Source: JAJECS01 sp965198185 (lineage in GTDB: Bacteria; Chloroflexota; UBA11872). From it: DNA of 64,000 nt. Location: positions 1,178,001 to 1,242,000 of the forward strand of contig CBDAOU010000002.1 in NCBI GenBank assembly GCA_965198185.1, given 5' to 3'. Made by a program: the position numbers and the translations under genes. Under the pieces are notes generated by a model. That model made no database searches. It worked only from the letters and a program-made list of their open reading frames with translations, and was not told the DNA's origin. Positions 50,697 through 59,738 of the stretch are shown here, piece by piece; the first letter of the stretch is position 1, and every line of letters starts with the position of its first letter.

Positions 50697-51476
50697 TCAC
50701 GAGTCCGTCGATGCCTCCCGGCGCGGCGTAGCCCGCGATCCGACGCGGTAGCCCACCGTGCGCTCAGCAGCCATGGCCATCCCGTCCACGCGCCACGCGG
50801 CCACGGGCGGCCCGCCCGTCTGGTCACGACACAGCTTGCGCAGCGGACATCGGGGGCAGGCCGGGGCTCGGGCGGTGCACACGGTGGCCCCCAGGTCCAT
50901 GAGGCCCTGTCCGTAGTCGTAAAAGCGACGGGCGGGTGTCAGCGACTCGGCAAGCTCCGCCAGGCGGCGCGCATCGCGATAGGTGGAGCCCTCGGCCGGC
51001 AGGCCGACGGCCCGGGTATACACGCGCGCGATGTTGGTATCCACCAGCGGCGCTCGCTTGCGGTTGCCGAAGGTATGCACGGCAGCCGCGGCGTAAGGCC
51101 CCAAACCGGGGAGACGCCGCAGGCCATCCAGTGTGTTGGGCATGCAACCCCCGTGGTCAGCGACCACGGCCGCCGCCAGGGCCTTCAGCCATTTGCCCCG
51201 AATGTGGTAGCCGAGCGGATCGGTCAGCGCGCTGATCTCGTCTGCAGGCGCCCTATGGAGGTCTTCAATCGTCGGGTAGCGCCGCACGAATTCGACATAC
51301 ACCGGCGCCACGCGAGACGCCTGGGTTTGCTGCAGGAGCAACTCCGACACCGCCACGTGATACGGGTCGCGGGCTTGACGCCACGGCAGGTCACGTCGGT
51401 GCGCGCGGTACCAGCGGATGAGCCGGTCTTGAAAGGCTGTCAGAAATTCATGGTCGACTTCCAGCTGCCTAGTCAC
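50697..51476 (-). CDS. mutY: MutY-like A/G-specific adenine glycosylase without the C-terminal NUDIX-like domain
   Basis: A 259-residue HhH-GPD glycosylase. The MutY helix 'SELLLQQTQASRVAPVYVEF' contains the catalytic Glu. The HhH motif 'LPGLGPYAAAAVHTFG' has Tyr at the Lys/Ser position, and 'PLVDTNIARVYTRAVGL' has the catalytic Asp. The 4Fe-4S motif C-X6-C-X2-C-X5-C is in 'CTARAPACPRCPLRKLC'. MutY removes A paired with 8-oxoG. The usual C-terminal 8-oxoG-recognition domain is missing, so this is a short form, or a Mig-like T:G glycosylase. It diverges from the LCP gene by 28 bp. Confidence 0.85.
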   Translation of the reverse strand: MTRQLEVDHEFLTAFQDRLIRWYRAHRRDLPWRQARDPYHVAVSELLLQQTQASRVAPVYVEFVRRYPTIEDLHRAPADEISALTDPLGYHIRGKWLKALAAAVVADHGGCMPNTLDGLRRLPGLGPYAAAAVHTFGNRKRAPLVDTNIARVYTRAVGLPAEGSTYRDARRLAELAESLTPARRFYDYGQGLMDLGATVCTARAPACPRCPLRKLCRDQTGGPPVAAWRVDGMAMAAERTVGYRVGSRATPRREASTDS

Positions 51477-51504
51477 GGAACGCGCGCCGCATCCGCTTTC
51501 CCAC

Positions 51505-52876
51505 GTGCGTAGTCGATTCGCGGGCCGATGGTACGGTCAAAAGGAATGTGGGCCGCTGGAGTTCCCAATTTCCCAGGTCGCCACGCCGTTGATCCGAATC
51601 GTGGCGCGGGTGATCGCACCAGCTGCCGCCTGCATGCTGATCGTCGCCGCGTGCGGCGACCGCACCTCGGCGCCAATCCCCGCCACGACCGCGATCGTGG
51701 TCGTGGCGCCGACGCCGGCAGCGACGCTGGCGGCGACGCCCGTGTTGCCAACGCCGACGTCAGCGGCGCCAGCTTCGCCTTCGCCGCGAGCCACTGTCAC
51801 AACCGGTCCCACGAGCTCTCCGACGGCGTCGCCCGCGGCCGTGCCCTCGCCAGCGGCGACTTCCGGCGCGCCGACACCACCGTCCGCGCCGCTGTCTCCG
51901 ACGCCCGAGCCAACGGCCCCAACGGCCCCACCGGCCCGGCACTCCAGCGGCAGGTGCGGCAACGCCAACGCCAGGGACCACGGAACCCGTTGTGCTTCCA
52001 ACCGAGGCGTCCGACTTGCCCGGTGTCGAGCAGCGCATCACGTTTCTGCTCCTCGGCATCGACCGCGCGGACTCATTCGACGGCAACACCGACGTCATCA
52101 TGCTGGCCAGCCTGGACCCAGAGAGCGGCTCGGCTCTGGTGCTGTCGATTCCTCGCGACCTCTGTCTGGATACCTGCGATAGCCACTCCTCACGGGTGAA
52201 CGAGATCCTCAAGCGCCAGGGCATGGAGGCCCTTCAGGAGACCCTGCACAACATCACCGGCCTTCCCATCGACTACTTCCTGCTGGTGAACTTCTACGGC
52301 GTGGAACGCATCATCGACTCGCTGGGCGGGGTGAACGTCTGGTCGCCGCGGGAGTTCGACGAGCGGTTCGTTTACTTGGACACCGACGAGGAGATTCGGC
52401 TGGTGCTGGAGCCGGGCTTGAACACGCTCAACGGGCGCGAGGCCGTGGCCTACGGCCGCTCGCGCAAGTATGACCCGGCTGGAGACTTTGCCCGAATCTG
52501 CCGCCAGCAACAGGTGATGCGCGGCCTTCGAGATCAAGCGCTGTCACCGGCATTGATCCTCAACATCCCGGCCGTCATTGAGGAACTTGGGGGCGCGTTC
52601 CGCACCGACTTTCCGCTGGAGCGGCTTCCATCGCTGGCGGACTTGGCGCTTCGGACCCCCGCTCAGCGAGTGCACTCGTTTGCCATTCACAGCGGCGGCG
52701 GGGAGCTGCTGCTGTGGACTACGGGCGAGGATGGCGCGTTTCTCCTGCGACCGGACCTGGTCGCGATTCGAGACTTCGTGGCTGACGCCCTCTCGCGTTC
52801 CTTGGAGAGTCCCACAAACGCCGCCGGCGAGCCCGTCTTCATCGCCGACAACTGCGAGGCCTATTACCCGACCTAG
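51505..52876 (+). pseudogene. LytR-CpsA-Psr (LCP) family protein with lipoprotein-like signal, one frameshift
   Basis: The first frame gives a hydrophobic lipoprotein-like start ('APAAACMLIVAACGD', a lipobox-like VAAC) and a long Ala/Pro/Thr/Ser linker. Near 51940-51960 the frame shifts, and the second frame carries the LCP catalytic domain: 'ITFLLLGIDRADSFDGNTDV', 'VLSIPRDLCLDTCDS' (basic phosphate-binding), 'GLPIDYFLLVNFYGVERIID', 'GGVNVWSP' and 'GREAVAYGRSRKYDPAGDFA'. LCP proteins transfer lipid-linked glycopolymers to the cell wall. Their presence beside flippase and glycosyltransferase genes fits a wall-glycan assembly role. The start codon is uncertain. Confidence 0.84.
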
Positions 52877-54573
52877 CCTTCGGCAGCGCCGCTGCGGGGA
52901 AACTCCCGGACCTCACCGCTGAGAACAAACTCAGCGTCGAGAAACGGCGTCAACGCGCGCCAAGCACCGTTGGGAAACTGGCGATTTCTCAGCGTGTCGC
53001 CCAGCAGCCGCAGTTGCACCGGCTCGCCGGAATGAGGCCAACTCTCCAAGACCGCGTTCTGAAAATACTGCCGGATCACGCCCGGCTCGGCGCCCGGCGC
53101 AATGATCGTGCCGGGCGCACCGGTGTCAACGCGCGCCTCGGTGCGCGGGGCTCCGAACGCCAGCGCGCCGCCGAATTCCTCGAAGAAGTCCAGAAACCCT
53201 GTCGCCGTGCCGTCGATCGCGAAGTTGGACACGCGATGACCCCACGTGCCGACGATCACGCCCTCTTGGTCCGAAAACACGGTCGGTTCGATGCCGAGAT
53301 TGGGCGCGCCGCCCCGGCCGCCGCCAATGAGATCCCATGCGGGGCGGGCGAATACCGTCCGCTTGCCGGAGAAGGTGTCGAGATTCCAGTCCATGACGCC
53401 GCGCTGGAACCACTGCGAGATCACGCCGGGCTGCTCGCGCCAGGGATCCGACGTTGGATACCCCCAACGTTGCAGCCCGCCCGTGGCTCTGAAGTAGGTG
53501 GCGAAGCCCGCCGTGAGCAACTCGCCATCGAGCCGCACGCGCCAGTCGGTCAAGCTGTGACGCAGCGGCCCTGACGCCGCATCGGCCAGCGCAATGCCCA
53601 CCGCCAAATCCTCGGATTCCGGCGGCGGGGCAGAGTGGCTGAGTGGCGACTCGAACACCTGTACCCGGCTGTTCAGGCTATCGGCGACATAGATTTGGCC
53701 ATCGAGACCGACGGCGATGCCCTGTGGAAATCGGAACTGGCCCTCCTCCGCGCCCTCGGCCCCAAAACGGCCCGCCAGCGCGCCGTCAGGCTCGAATACC
53801 GCCACGCGGTGATCGGCCTCTTCGGTGACGTACAGCCGCTCCGCCTGATCGACCGCGACGCCCACGGGGTTGCGCACCGCCGGCGCGGCCACGGCGAATC
53901 GCCAGAATTCCCCGGACGAGCTGAACACCTGGACCCGGTCTCGAAACGTGTCGGCCACGTACACCAAGCCGGAGGGTCCGACGGCAATTCCATTCGGCGT
54001 GCTGAATTCTCCCGATTCCTTACCGCGACTGCCCCAGGCACCGACGAACGATCCGTCCGGCCCGAATTTCTGCACGCGATCGTTGAAGCCATCCGCGACG
54101 TAGACGAAACCGTCGGCATCCAGTGCAATCCCTCGCGGTGCGTTGAACTGGCCCGCGCCGCTCCCTTGACCGCCCCACTGGCTGCGAAATTCGCCATCCC
54201 GGGTGAAGACCTGAATGCGTCGATTGCCCCCATCGACCACGTACAGCAGCCCGTCGGGTCCCAGGGCTATGCCCTTGGGCCTGGAAACTGACCCGGCGGC
54301 GGCGCCCTCATCGACGATAACCAGCAGCTCGAAGCCGTCCGGAGATATGCGGACGACGCGGCTCGTGCGCGAATCCGACACGAACAGGAAGCCGTCGTCA
54401 TCGACGGCGACTCCCCACGGCGAGGAATCGCGGCCCACCCCGCGGATCGCGGTGAGCATGACGGCCAAGGGCTCGTCGTCCTGAGCGGATGCCGACCGGA
54501 GGGAAACTCCGGCCAACGGAGCCAGCGCGAGACCCGCCAGGATGGTCCGTCGATCGATGAAACGGAAAGTCAC
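52873..54573 (-). CDS. Secreted NHL-repeat beta-propeller with Chloroflexota-type C-terminal repeats
   Basis: A 566-residue exported protein; the N-terminus 'FRFIDRRTILAGLALAPLAG' is a Tat-like (RR) signal. Residues 45-320 hold about six NHL repeats, for example 'NAPRGIALDADGFVYVADGF', 'STPNGIAVGPSGLVYVADTF' and 'RFPQGIAVGLDGQIYVADSL'. The C-terminal third contains degenerate repeats 'TGGLQRWGYPTSDPW...QWFQRGVMDW' and 'EFGGALAFGAPRTEA...RQYFQNAVLESWP', a form I associate with secreted Chloroflexota proteins. It has no catalytic motif; a binding role at the cell surface is likely. Its stop overlaps the convergent LCP stop. Confidence 0.83.
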   Translation of the reverse strand: MTFRFIDRRTILAGLALAPLAGVSLRSASAQDDEPLAVMLTAIRGVGRDSSPWGVAVDDDGFLFVSDSRTSRVVRISPDGFELLVIVDEGAAAGSVSRPKGIALGPDGLLYVVDGGNRRIQVFTRDGEFRSQWGGQGSGAGQFNAPRGIALDADGFVYVADGFNDRVQKFGPDGSFVGAWGSRGKESGEFSTPNGIAVGPSGLVYVADTFRDRVQVFSSSGEFWRFAVAAPAVRNPVGVAVDQAERLYVTEEADHRVAVFEPDGALAGRFGAEGAEEGQFRFPQGIAVGLDGQIYVADSLNSRVQVFESPLSHSAPPPESEDLAVGIALADAASGPLRHSLTDWRVRLDGELLTAGFATYFRATGGLQRWGYPTSDPWREQPGVISQWFQRGVMDWNLDTFSGKRTVFARPAWDLIGGGRGGAPNLGIEPTVFSDQEGVIVGTWGHRVSNFAIDGTATGFLDFFEEFGGALAFGAPRTEARVDTGAPGTIIAPGAEPGVIRQYFQNAVLESWPHSGEPVQLRLLGDTLRNRQFPNGAWRALTPFLDAEFVLSGEVREFPRSGAAEG

Positions 54574-54923
54574 GGAGTGAACGCAGCACCGGAGAAGTTG
54601 GCTGGTGCTGTCAGTCTAGCGGCGGCATGGCGAGCCAACCGCAAGTCATTCGTGCTGCTCATGCTCATGTTCACCAATGGTCGCGAGGATGCCGACGGGC
54701 CAGCCGTATCTAGAACGGGGCCATCGCCGATACATGACGCCAGGGCGCGTATGCTGCCGCCCATGAATTCCCGGGCACCGGCGGAGCGGCCCCCGACGCG
54801 CGCGTCGGAAAAAACTCTTGCCCGATCGCGCAACGTTTCGCGTATGAGCCGCGATCTATGTTCGGCGGGTCCGGACGTCCAAGGCAGCGGTCCTGCGGGA
54901 AGCTCGGACTCGCCTCCCTCCCC
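54574..54923. promoter_or_regulatory. 350-bp divergent intergenic region (NHL protein / flippase)
   Basis: No gene with credible homology lies here; the open frames are arginine- or proline-rich shadows. The region must hold the promoters of the minus-strand NHL gene and the plus-strand flippase. I see no clear palindrome or tandem repeat. Confidence 0.4.
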
Positions 54924-56477
54924 ATGAGTGCGGGCGCCAACGGCATGGGACTCGTTGCCGTTGGCGCCCTGCTTGTTGTTACTGCAATCGTCTACCTGGC
55001 GTTTCTCGCCACGCGACGCCTCACTCGACCAACCGCGCGCACCCAAGCCGCCGAACAACGGCGGTTCACGCGCAACGCCGTCACTCCCATCGCCGTCAGC
55101 CTTCTCGACCGTGCGTTGTTCTGGGTGTTCATGGTCGTCGTCCTCAGGTTCATCGGGCCGGAGGGAAACGGCCACTACGCGTTCGCAACGAACCTGCTTG
55201 CCTACTTCGCCGTCATCGTCGACTTTGGCCTGGGCACCCTGGTCACACGGGACGTCGCCAGGGATGCGTCCGGCCTCGAGCGCATCTTCAAATCAGCCTT
55301 GGCCCTGCGAGCGCGTCTGCTGGCCGTCAGCATGCCCGCCATGGTTGGCATTGCCCTCATCTATTGGGCGGCCGGCGCCATTGACGGGCCGGCGCTGATC
55401 ACGACCGGTGTGCTGGCGCTGGGGCTGCCATTGGCGGCGGTGAACCAGGCCTACGCGGCGGTCTACGGCGCCTGGGAGCGCATGGATCGCCGCGCCCTCG
55501 TCGTGGCCGGCACCTCGGGCCTCACCGCCGGTCTGGGGCTCCTTCTCCTTGCCGCGGGATTTGGGGTCGTGGGGGTTGCCCTCGCGGGGCTGATCTCAAG
55601 CGGCGTCACGCTGTTTGCCCTCGGTCGACCGGTCGGATTTGGACTCCTGCGCCGATCGTTGGGAGCTCGGCAGGGCGACCTGCGCGGGCTGGCGCGGGAT
55701 GCACTGCCCCTAATGCTCAACAGCCTGCTGGCCACCGCGTTCATCCAGATCGACATCCTCATCCTGCAGCCCTTGCAGGGCACCGAGATCGTGGGGCACT
55801 ACAACGCAGCCTTCAAATTCCTCAACGCCCTGAATGTCTTGCCCGCGGCCGTGGTACTCGCCGCATTCCCCCTCATGGCCCGAGCCTCAGCCGACCCGGC
55901 GGAGTTGGCACGCTGGTTCACTCGCTCGTGGCGAATCCTGGCCACGTCGGCCGCCGCCGCCGTATCGCTACTCTTCATTTTCGCCGAGCCCGTTGTCGAG
56001 ACGCTGCTTGGATCGGAATACCTGCCACAGACCGCGACGGCGCTGGCGATATTGATCTGGTTCCTGCCGCTGAGCTATCTCAACGGAACGCTGCAATACG
56101 TAGTGATCGCTTCGGACCGGCAGTGGCGGCTCACGCCGGTGTTTCTGGTCGCCACGCTGACTAATGTGGTCCTGAATCTGGCGCTAGTGCCGACCTGGGG
56201 CTTCGTGGCGGCTGCGGCCACGACGATCGGCAGCGAGGTGGTCCTGCTTGCCGGGCTGGGCTGGATTCTGCGCAAGGACCAGTTGTTTAGTCGCGTCCTT
56301 GAGCCTGTCGCGCGCCCGCTGGTGGCCGCGGGTGCGGCAGCCGTCGTGGCCGTGTTGCTGCGTGACCTTTCCTGGATCGGCGCGGCTATCGCCGCAATTG
56401 CCGCCTACGTCGTGGTGCTGACCGTCATCGGAGGGATTCAGCTTTCAGCAATTCGTGACGCGCTGCGGTCGTCGTAG
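54924..56477 (+). CDS. Wzx-type oligosaccharide flippase (MATE/MOP superfamily)
   Basis: From ATG 54924 (MSAGANGMGLVAVGALLVV) the 517-residue product has about 13-14 hydrophobic helices. It has the polysaccharide-flippase pattern 'LDRALFWVFMVVVLRFIGPE' with 'YAFATNLLAYFAVIVDFGLG', 'TLVTRDVARDASGLERIFKS', 'LMLNSLLATAFIQIDILILQ', 'GTEIVGHYNAAFKFLNALNV' and 'YVVIASDRQWRLTPVFLVAT'. It should move lipid-linked sugar units across the membrane. Upstream in-frame codons to 54858 lack homology. The GT39 gene is convergent, 73 bp away. Confidence 0.88.
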   Translation: MSAGANGMGLVAVGALLVVTAIVYLAFLATRRLTRPTARTQAAEQRRFTRNAVTPIAVSLLDRALFWVFMVVVLRFIGPEGNGHYAFATNLLAYFAVIVDFGLGTLVTRDVARDASGLERIFKSALALRARLLAVSMPAMVGIALIYWAAGAIDGPALITTGVLALGLPLAAVNQAYAAVYGAWERMDRRALVVAGTSGLTAGLGLLLLAAGFGVVGVALAGLISSGVTLFALGRPVGFGLLRRSLGARQGDLRGLARDALPLMLNSLLATAFIQIDILILQPLQGTEIVGHYNAAFKFLNALNVLPAAVVLAAFPLMARASADPAELARWFTRSWRILATSAAAAVSLLFIFAEPVVETLLGSEYLPQTATALAILIWFLPLSYLNGTLQYVVIASDRQWRLTPVFLVATLTNVVLNLALVPTWGFVAAAATTIGSEVVLLAGLGWILRKDQLFSRVLEPVARPLVAAGAAAVVAVLLRDLSWIGAAIAAIAAYVVVLTVIGGIQLSAIRDALRSS

Positions 56478-56550
56478 CTCGGCGAATTCGTGGACGAGGC
56501 GTGGCGTACTTGCTTCGCGGCCCCAGCACCTCCCGTCAGTCCGTGCCGGC

Positions 56551-58524
56551 TCAACCCTGTCCGTCGAGGGACGGCGGTACAAACACCGTTCGGCCCAGCC
56601 ACAATGCCTTCTGTCCGACATACGTCCGCCGAATCAACTCGCCCGACACCGGCAGGGGCGCGCCGTCGGGTCCGACAAAGGCCATAAAGGTCTGGTAGGT
56701 GCCTGGCGGAGCGTCGGCCGGAATCCAGAGCCCCGTCCGTATTTCATGAACGTCGCCGGGCGACCACGACGATGTGCGCCGGCGCGCGAGGTCGTGGGCG
56801 AAGAGCTCCTTGGAATAGACCGCGCCGGTCGGGCCCTCCACCCACACGCGTATTCGCAGGTCGTAGTCAACCGTCGCGCGGGCCGCCAGGCGGATGCTGA
56901 AGCGCATGCCGTCAGCCGCCTCGCGCGGGCCCTGGTCTTCCCGGTGGCCGGTGAACCACATCTCGGCCAACTCAAATTCGTCATTGATATTCACCTGGCC
57001 CTTGCGCTTCATAAAGTCGAAGGCGTCCGTCATATAGAGTTGCAGCACGCCATTGCGGTAGACCTCGGACCGCACTTGCCACAAGTACCTGGTGAGCCAG
57101 GCCTCCGTGAGATGCTCGGGGTCCGCCTGCTCAAGCCCCGCCAGCACAACCCAGACGCGGCGATGATTCCGCGCGGCGTGCGCCAGCTTGCGATCAACCT
57201 CCAACGCATCCACGGCCGGAGGAACCTCGTCGGGGAGGAGCCAGACATCGACCTTTTCGAGAAAGTCTGGGTAGTAGTGCCGCCAAAACCACCCTTGCCA
57301 AGGACCGGCGAGCACCACGGCATCGCGGAACTTGCCCTGATCGAGGCCGGGACGCCGCGATCGCGCGAGGCTTTCAATGGTCGCGGTTATGGAGCGATAG
57401 TCGCCCCGCACGTAGTCGGTGAAATAGGCACGGCTCGCTGCAACGGGGCCAGCCAACAACACGAAGGCGACCAATGCAGCGGCCAGACCCCGCAGCGGGA
57501 CCCGCGGTACGGCATCGAATGCCGCGGCCATCAGCACACCAATGGCAGGAATCGCCGGCAAGAGGTATCGCGGCTGATAGGCCTTGTCGAAGAGGAGCAG
57601 CAGCGCTAGAAACGCGGCAACCGCCGCCAGGTAGCCAAGGACGAGCCCTCCACGGCGGCGGACGATGGTGACGCCGACACCGCCCACCACCAGCACCGCC
57701 GCGCCGGTGGCGAAGGCCGTCGAAAGGCGTCCGCTACGCACCTCTTCAATTCCCACCAGCAGATCGAGCCACGCCGTCCGCCCGATGTCGATGAGCACGC
57801 CAATTCCAAGGTGGCCGGTGCCGAACGCTGGCAGGCTGTCGTGAAGTCCGCGCGCCAGAATCAACCACGGCAGCAGAATCGCCGTGCTCATCACGGCCAC
57901 GGCGACAAACGTCAGCGCGCGGCGCCGGCGACGCCGCCAGTGCCACGGCAAGGCCAGAACCATGGCAGCGACCGCAATGGCGACGGTGAAGTCGATGTAG
58001 CTGCCCGCCGCCGCGCAGACTGCCAGGCCCAGCCAATCGCGCCGTCGTCCGCTTCGCATCGCACGCTCGAACAGCCACAGCGACAGCACCGCGAAGAGGG
58101 CGGCGGGCGCGTACATCCGCGCCTCGCGGCTGAAGAACACCAGCAGCGGTGACGTGGTGACGACAACGGCCGCGACCACCGCCGGCCAGGCCGCGACGTA
58201 GCAGCGGGCCAGGCGGTACGTCGCGGGGATGAGCAGCACCCCAAAAGGAATCGAGAAAGCGCGCGCGATGGGTTCGGCTTCGCCGAACCACGCGATCCAC
58301 ACGTGCAGCGCCATGTAGTAGAGCGGCGGATGCTCAAACGGTGCGCGAGCGAGGTCGGCCACGATATCGAGCAATCCGGCACGCGCGTACCAGATTGCGG
58401 CGACCTCATCGAAGTCAAAGTCGCCGAGCCCCTCCAGGTTCCACAGGCGCAGTCCTGCCCCCAGCGCCACCAGCGACAGCACTGCCAACTCCGGGGTGAG
58501 CCAGCGCGCCAGCCGCCGAACCAT
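56551..58524 (-). CDS. GT39-family (PMT-like) membrane glycosyltransferase
   Basis: I chose ATG 58524 (MVRRLARWLTPELAVLSLVA), giving 657 residues; ATG 58563 would overlap the upstream gene. The first luminal loop holds 'LRLWNLEGLGDFDFDEVAAI' with the acidic DxDE catalytic motif, then 'PFEHPPLYYMALHVWIAWFG' and 'ARAFSIPFGVLLIPATYRLA', the ArnT/PMT_2 pattern. About 10-11 membrane helices are followed by a large soluble C-terminal domain (residues 430-657) with a beta-rich end. Such enzymes use polyprenyl-phosphate sugars and glycosylate lipids or proteins outside the cytoplasm. Confidence 0.84.
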   Translation of the reverse strand: MVRRLARWLTPELAVLSLVALGAGLRLWNLEGLGDFDFDEVAAIWYARAGLLDIVADLARAPFEHPPLYYMALHVWIAWFGEAEPIARAFSIPFGVLLIPATYRLARCYVAAWPAVVAAVVVTTSPLLVFFSREARMYAPAALFAVLSLWLFERAMRSGRRRDWLGLAVCAAAGSYIDFTVAIAVAAMVLALPWHWRRRRRRALTFVAVAVMSTAILLPWLILARGLHDSLPAFGTGHLGIGVLIDIGRTAWLDLLVGIEEVRSGRLSTAFATGAAVLVVGGVGVTIVRRRGGLVLGYLAAVAAFLALLLLFDKAYQPRYLLPAIPAIGVLMAAAFDAVPRVPLRGLAAALVAFVLLAGPVAASRAYFTDYVRGDYRSITATIESLARSRRPGLDQGKFRDAVVLAGPWQGWFWRHYYPDFLEKVDVWLLPDEVPPAVDALEVDRKLAHAARNHRRVWVVLAGLEQADPEHLTEAWLTRYLWQVRSEVYRNGVLQLYMTDAFDFMKRKGQVNINDEFELAEMWFTGHREDQGPREAADGMRFSIRLAARATVDYDLRIRVWVEGPTGAVYSKELFAHDLARRRTSSWSPGDVHEIRTGLWIPADAPPGTYQTFMAFVGPDGAPLPVSGELIRRTYVGQKALWLGRTVFVPPSLDGQG

Positions 58525-58546
58525 GGCCGCGGCAGCCAAGCGGACC

Positions 58547-59695
58547 CTACCCGCCGTAGGCATCGAGCGTCTGACGAGCGATGCGGCGCCAGGAGTAGCG
58601 GCGGGCCACGGCGCGAGACCCGACCTCAAGTGTCGACCGGTAGTCGGGGTCGTCCCTCACACGGACCAACGCCGCCGCCAGCGACGCGGGGTCGCGCACC
58701 GGCGTAAACGCCACCTCGCCATGGCGCACATCCAGCAGGTCCGGCCGCACGGGGGTCGTCGTGACGACGGGCAGACCATGGGCCGCGGCAACCATGAACG
58801 ACCCGCGCCGCGTCGACAGCCCTTCGTCATAGGGCAAAGCGGCAACGTCGCAGGCGCGCAGCCAGCGCGAAATGTCGGCAGCATCCAGGTAGCCGGGCTC
58901 GAGAACGTCAACGCCGGCGAACGTGGACGCCGGCACCTGTGGCGCGGCTCGTCGCGGGCTCGTGCTAGGGCCCGCCGCTCCGATCAGCGCCAGACGCGCT
59001 CCGCAGCCTTTTAGTTCCGGGCTGCGCATCGCGGCCGCAAGGGCCTCAAGCCCCTTGCCAGCCTGCCGAAAGCCAAAGAACCCCACCAAAAAGCCGTCCC
59101 CCGGCACTCCCAGAGTGGCGCGGATCTCCTCCCGACTGTCCAGTGACGGGGGCGGCTCGAAGGCGGGCCCAGCGGGAATCACCTGGGATCGGCGCCACTC
59201 GCCGGGAATGCGCGCACTCACCCGCGCGCGATCGTATGCGTCGACGTACACGCACACGTCCGCCCAGCCGCGCAGCAGGTCGACGGCCCGTCGGCGCAAT
59301 GGGCCGGCACGGGGAAATATGAAGGGCTCGGCGAGGTCGTGAAACGTGACCACCACCAAGCCTCGGTAGCCCATGAGGCGTAGCGCCCACGGCATGAGCA
59401 CGGCCTGCAGGACCGAGTCGAAGGCCCCGGCCTGGAATTGAATGTGGACCACATCGCTCCGGATGCGCCGGGTCAGCCGCAACACATTCACAATCTGTCG
59501 GCACCAGGGCCTTGGCGCCAGGCGGTAGACGCGATCGACGGGACTGTCGTGCGGCACGGCCTCGGTCGCCACATAGGTTCGCGCGCCCAGTTCTTCAAGT
59601 GACGACCGCAAGCGAACCAGGTAGTCGGCGATTCCACCGCGGCGCGGCGGAAACTCGCCGGTGACGAAGAGAATCCGGCGCGTCGGCGCGGGCAC
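58547..59695 (-). CDS. GT4-family glycosyltransferase
   Basis: A 382-residue GT-B enzyme. It starts 'RRILFVTGEFPPRRGGIADY', has 'SDVVHIQFQAGAFDSVLQAV', 'LVVVTFHDLAEPFIFPRAGP', 'FLVGFFGFRQAGKGLEALAA', 'DISRWLRACDVAALPYDEGL' and 'FMVAAAHGLPVVTTTPVRPD'. The C-terminal acidic signature is weaker than in the other GT4 genes of the window ('LPYDEGLSTRRGS'). It lies 22 bp upstream of the GT39 gene and 43 bp downstream of three overlapping GT2 genes, so it is probably part of the same minus-strand operon. Confidence 0.86.
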   Translation of the reverse strand: MPAPTRRILFVTGEFPPRRGGIADYLVRLRSSLEELGARTYVATEAVPHDSPVDRVYRLAPRPWCRQIVNVLRLTRRIRSDVVHIQFQAGAFDSVLQAVLMPWALRLMGYRGLVVVTFHDLAEPFIFPRAGPLRRRAVDLLRGWADVCVYVDAYDRARVSARIPGEWRRSQVIPAGPAFEPPPSLDSREEIRATLGVPGDGFLVGFFGFRQAGKGLEALAAAMRSPELKGCGARLALIGAAGPSTSPRRAAPQVPASTFAGVDVLEPGYLDAADISRWLRACDVAALPYDEGLSTRRGSFMVAAAHGLPVVTTTPVRPDLLDVRHGEVAFTPVRDPASLAAALVRVRDDPDYRSTLEVGSRAVARRYSWRRIARQTLDAYGG

Positions 59696-59738
59696 TAGCT
59701 ATGGCTCCACGGCGAAGCGCCGTCAGCGGTCACGACCA

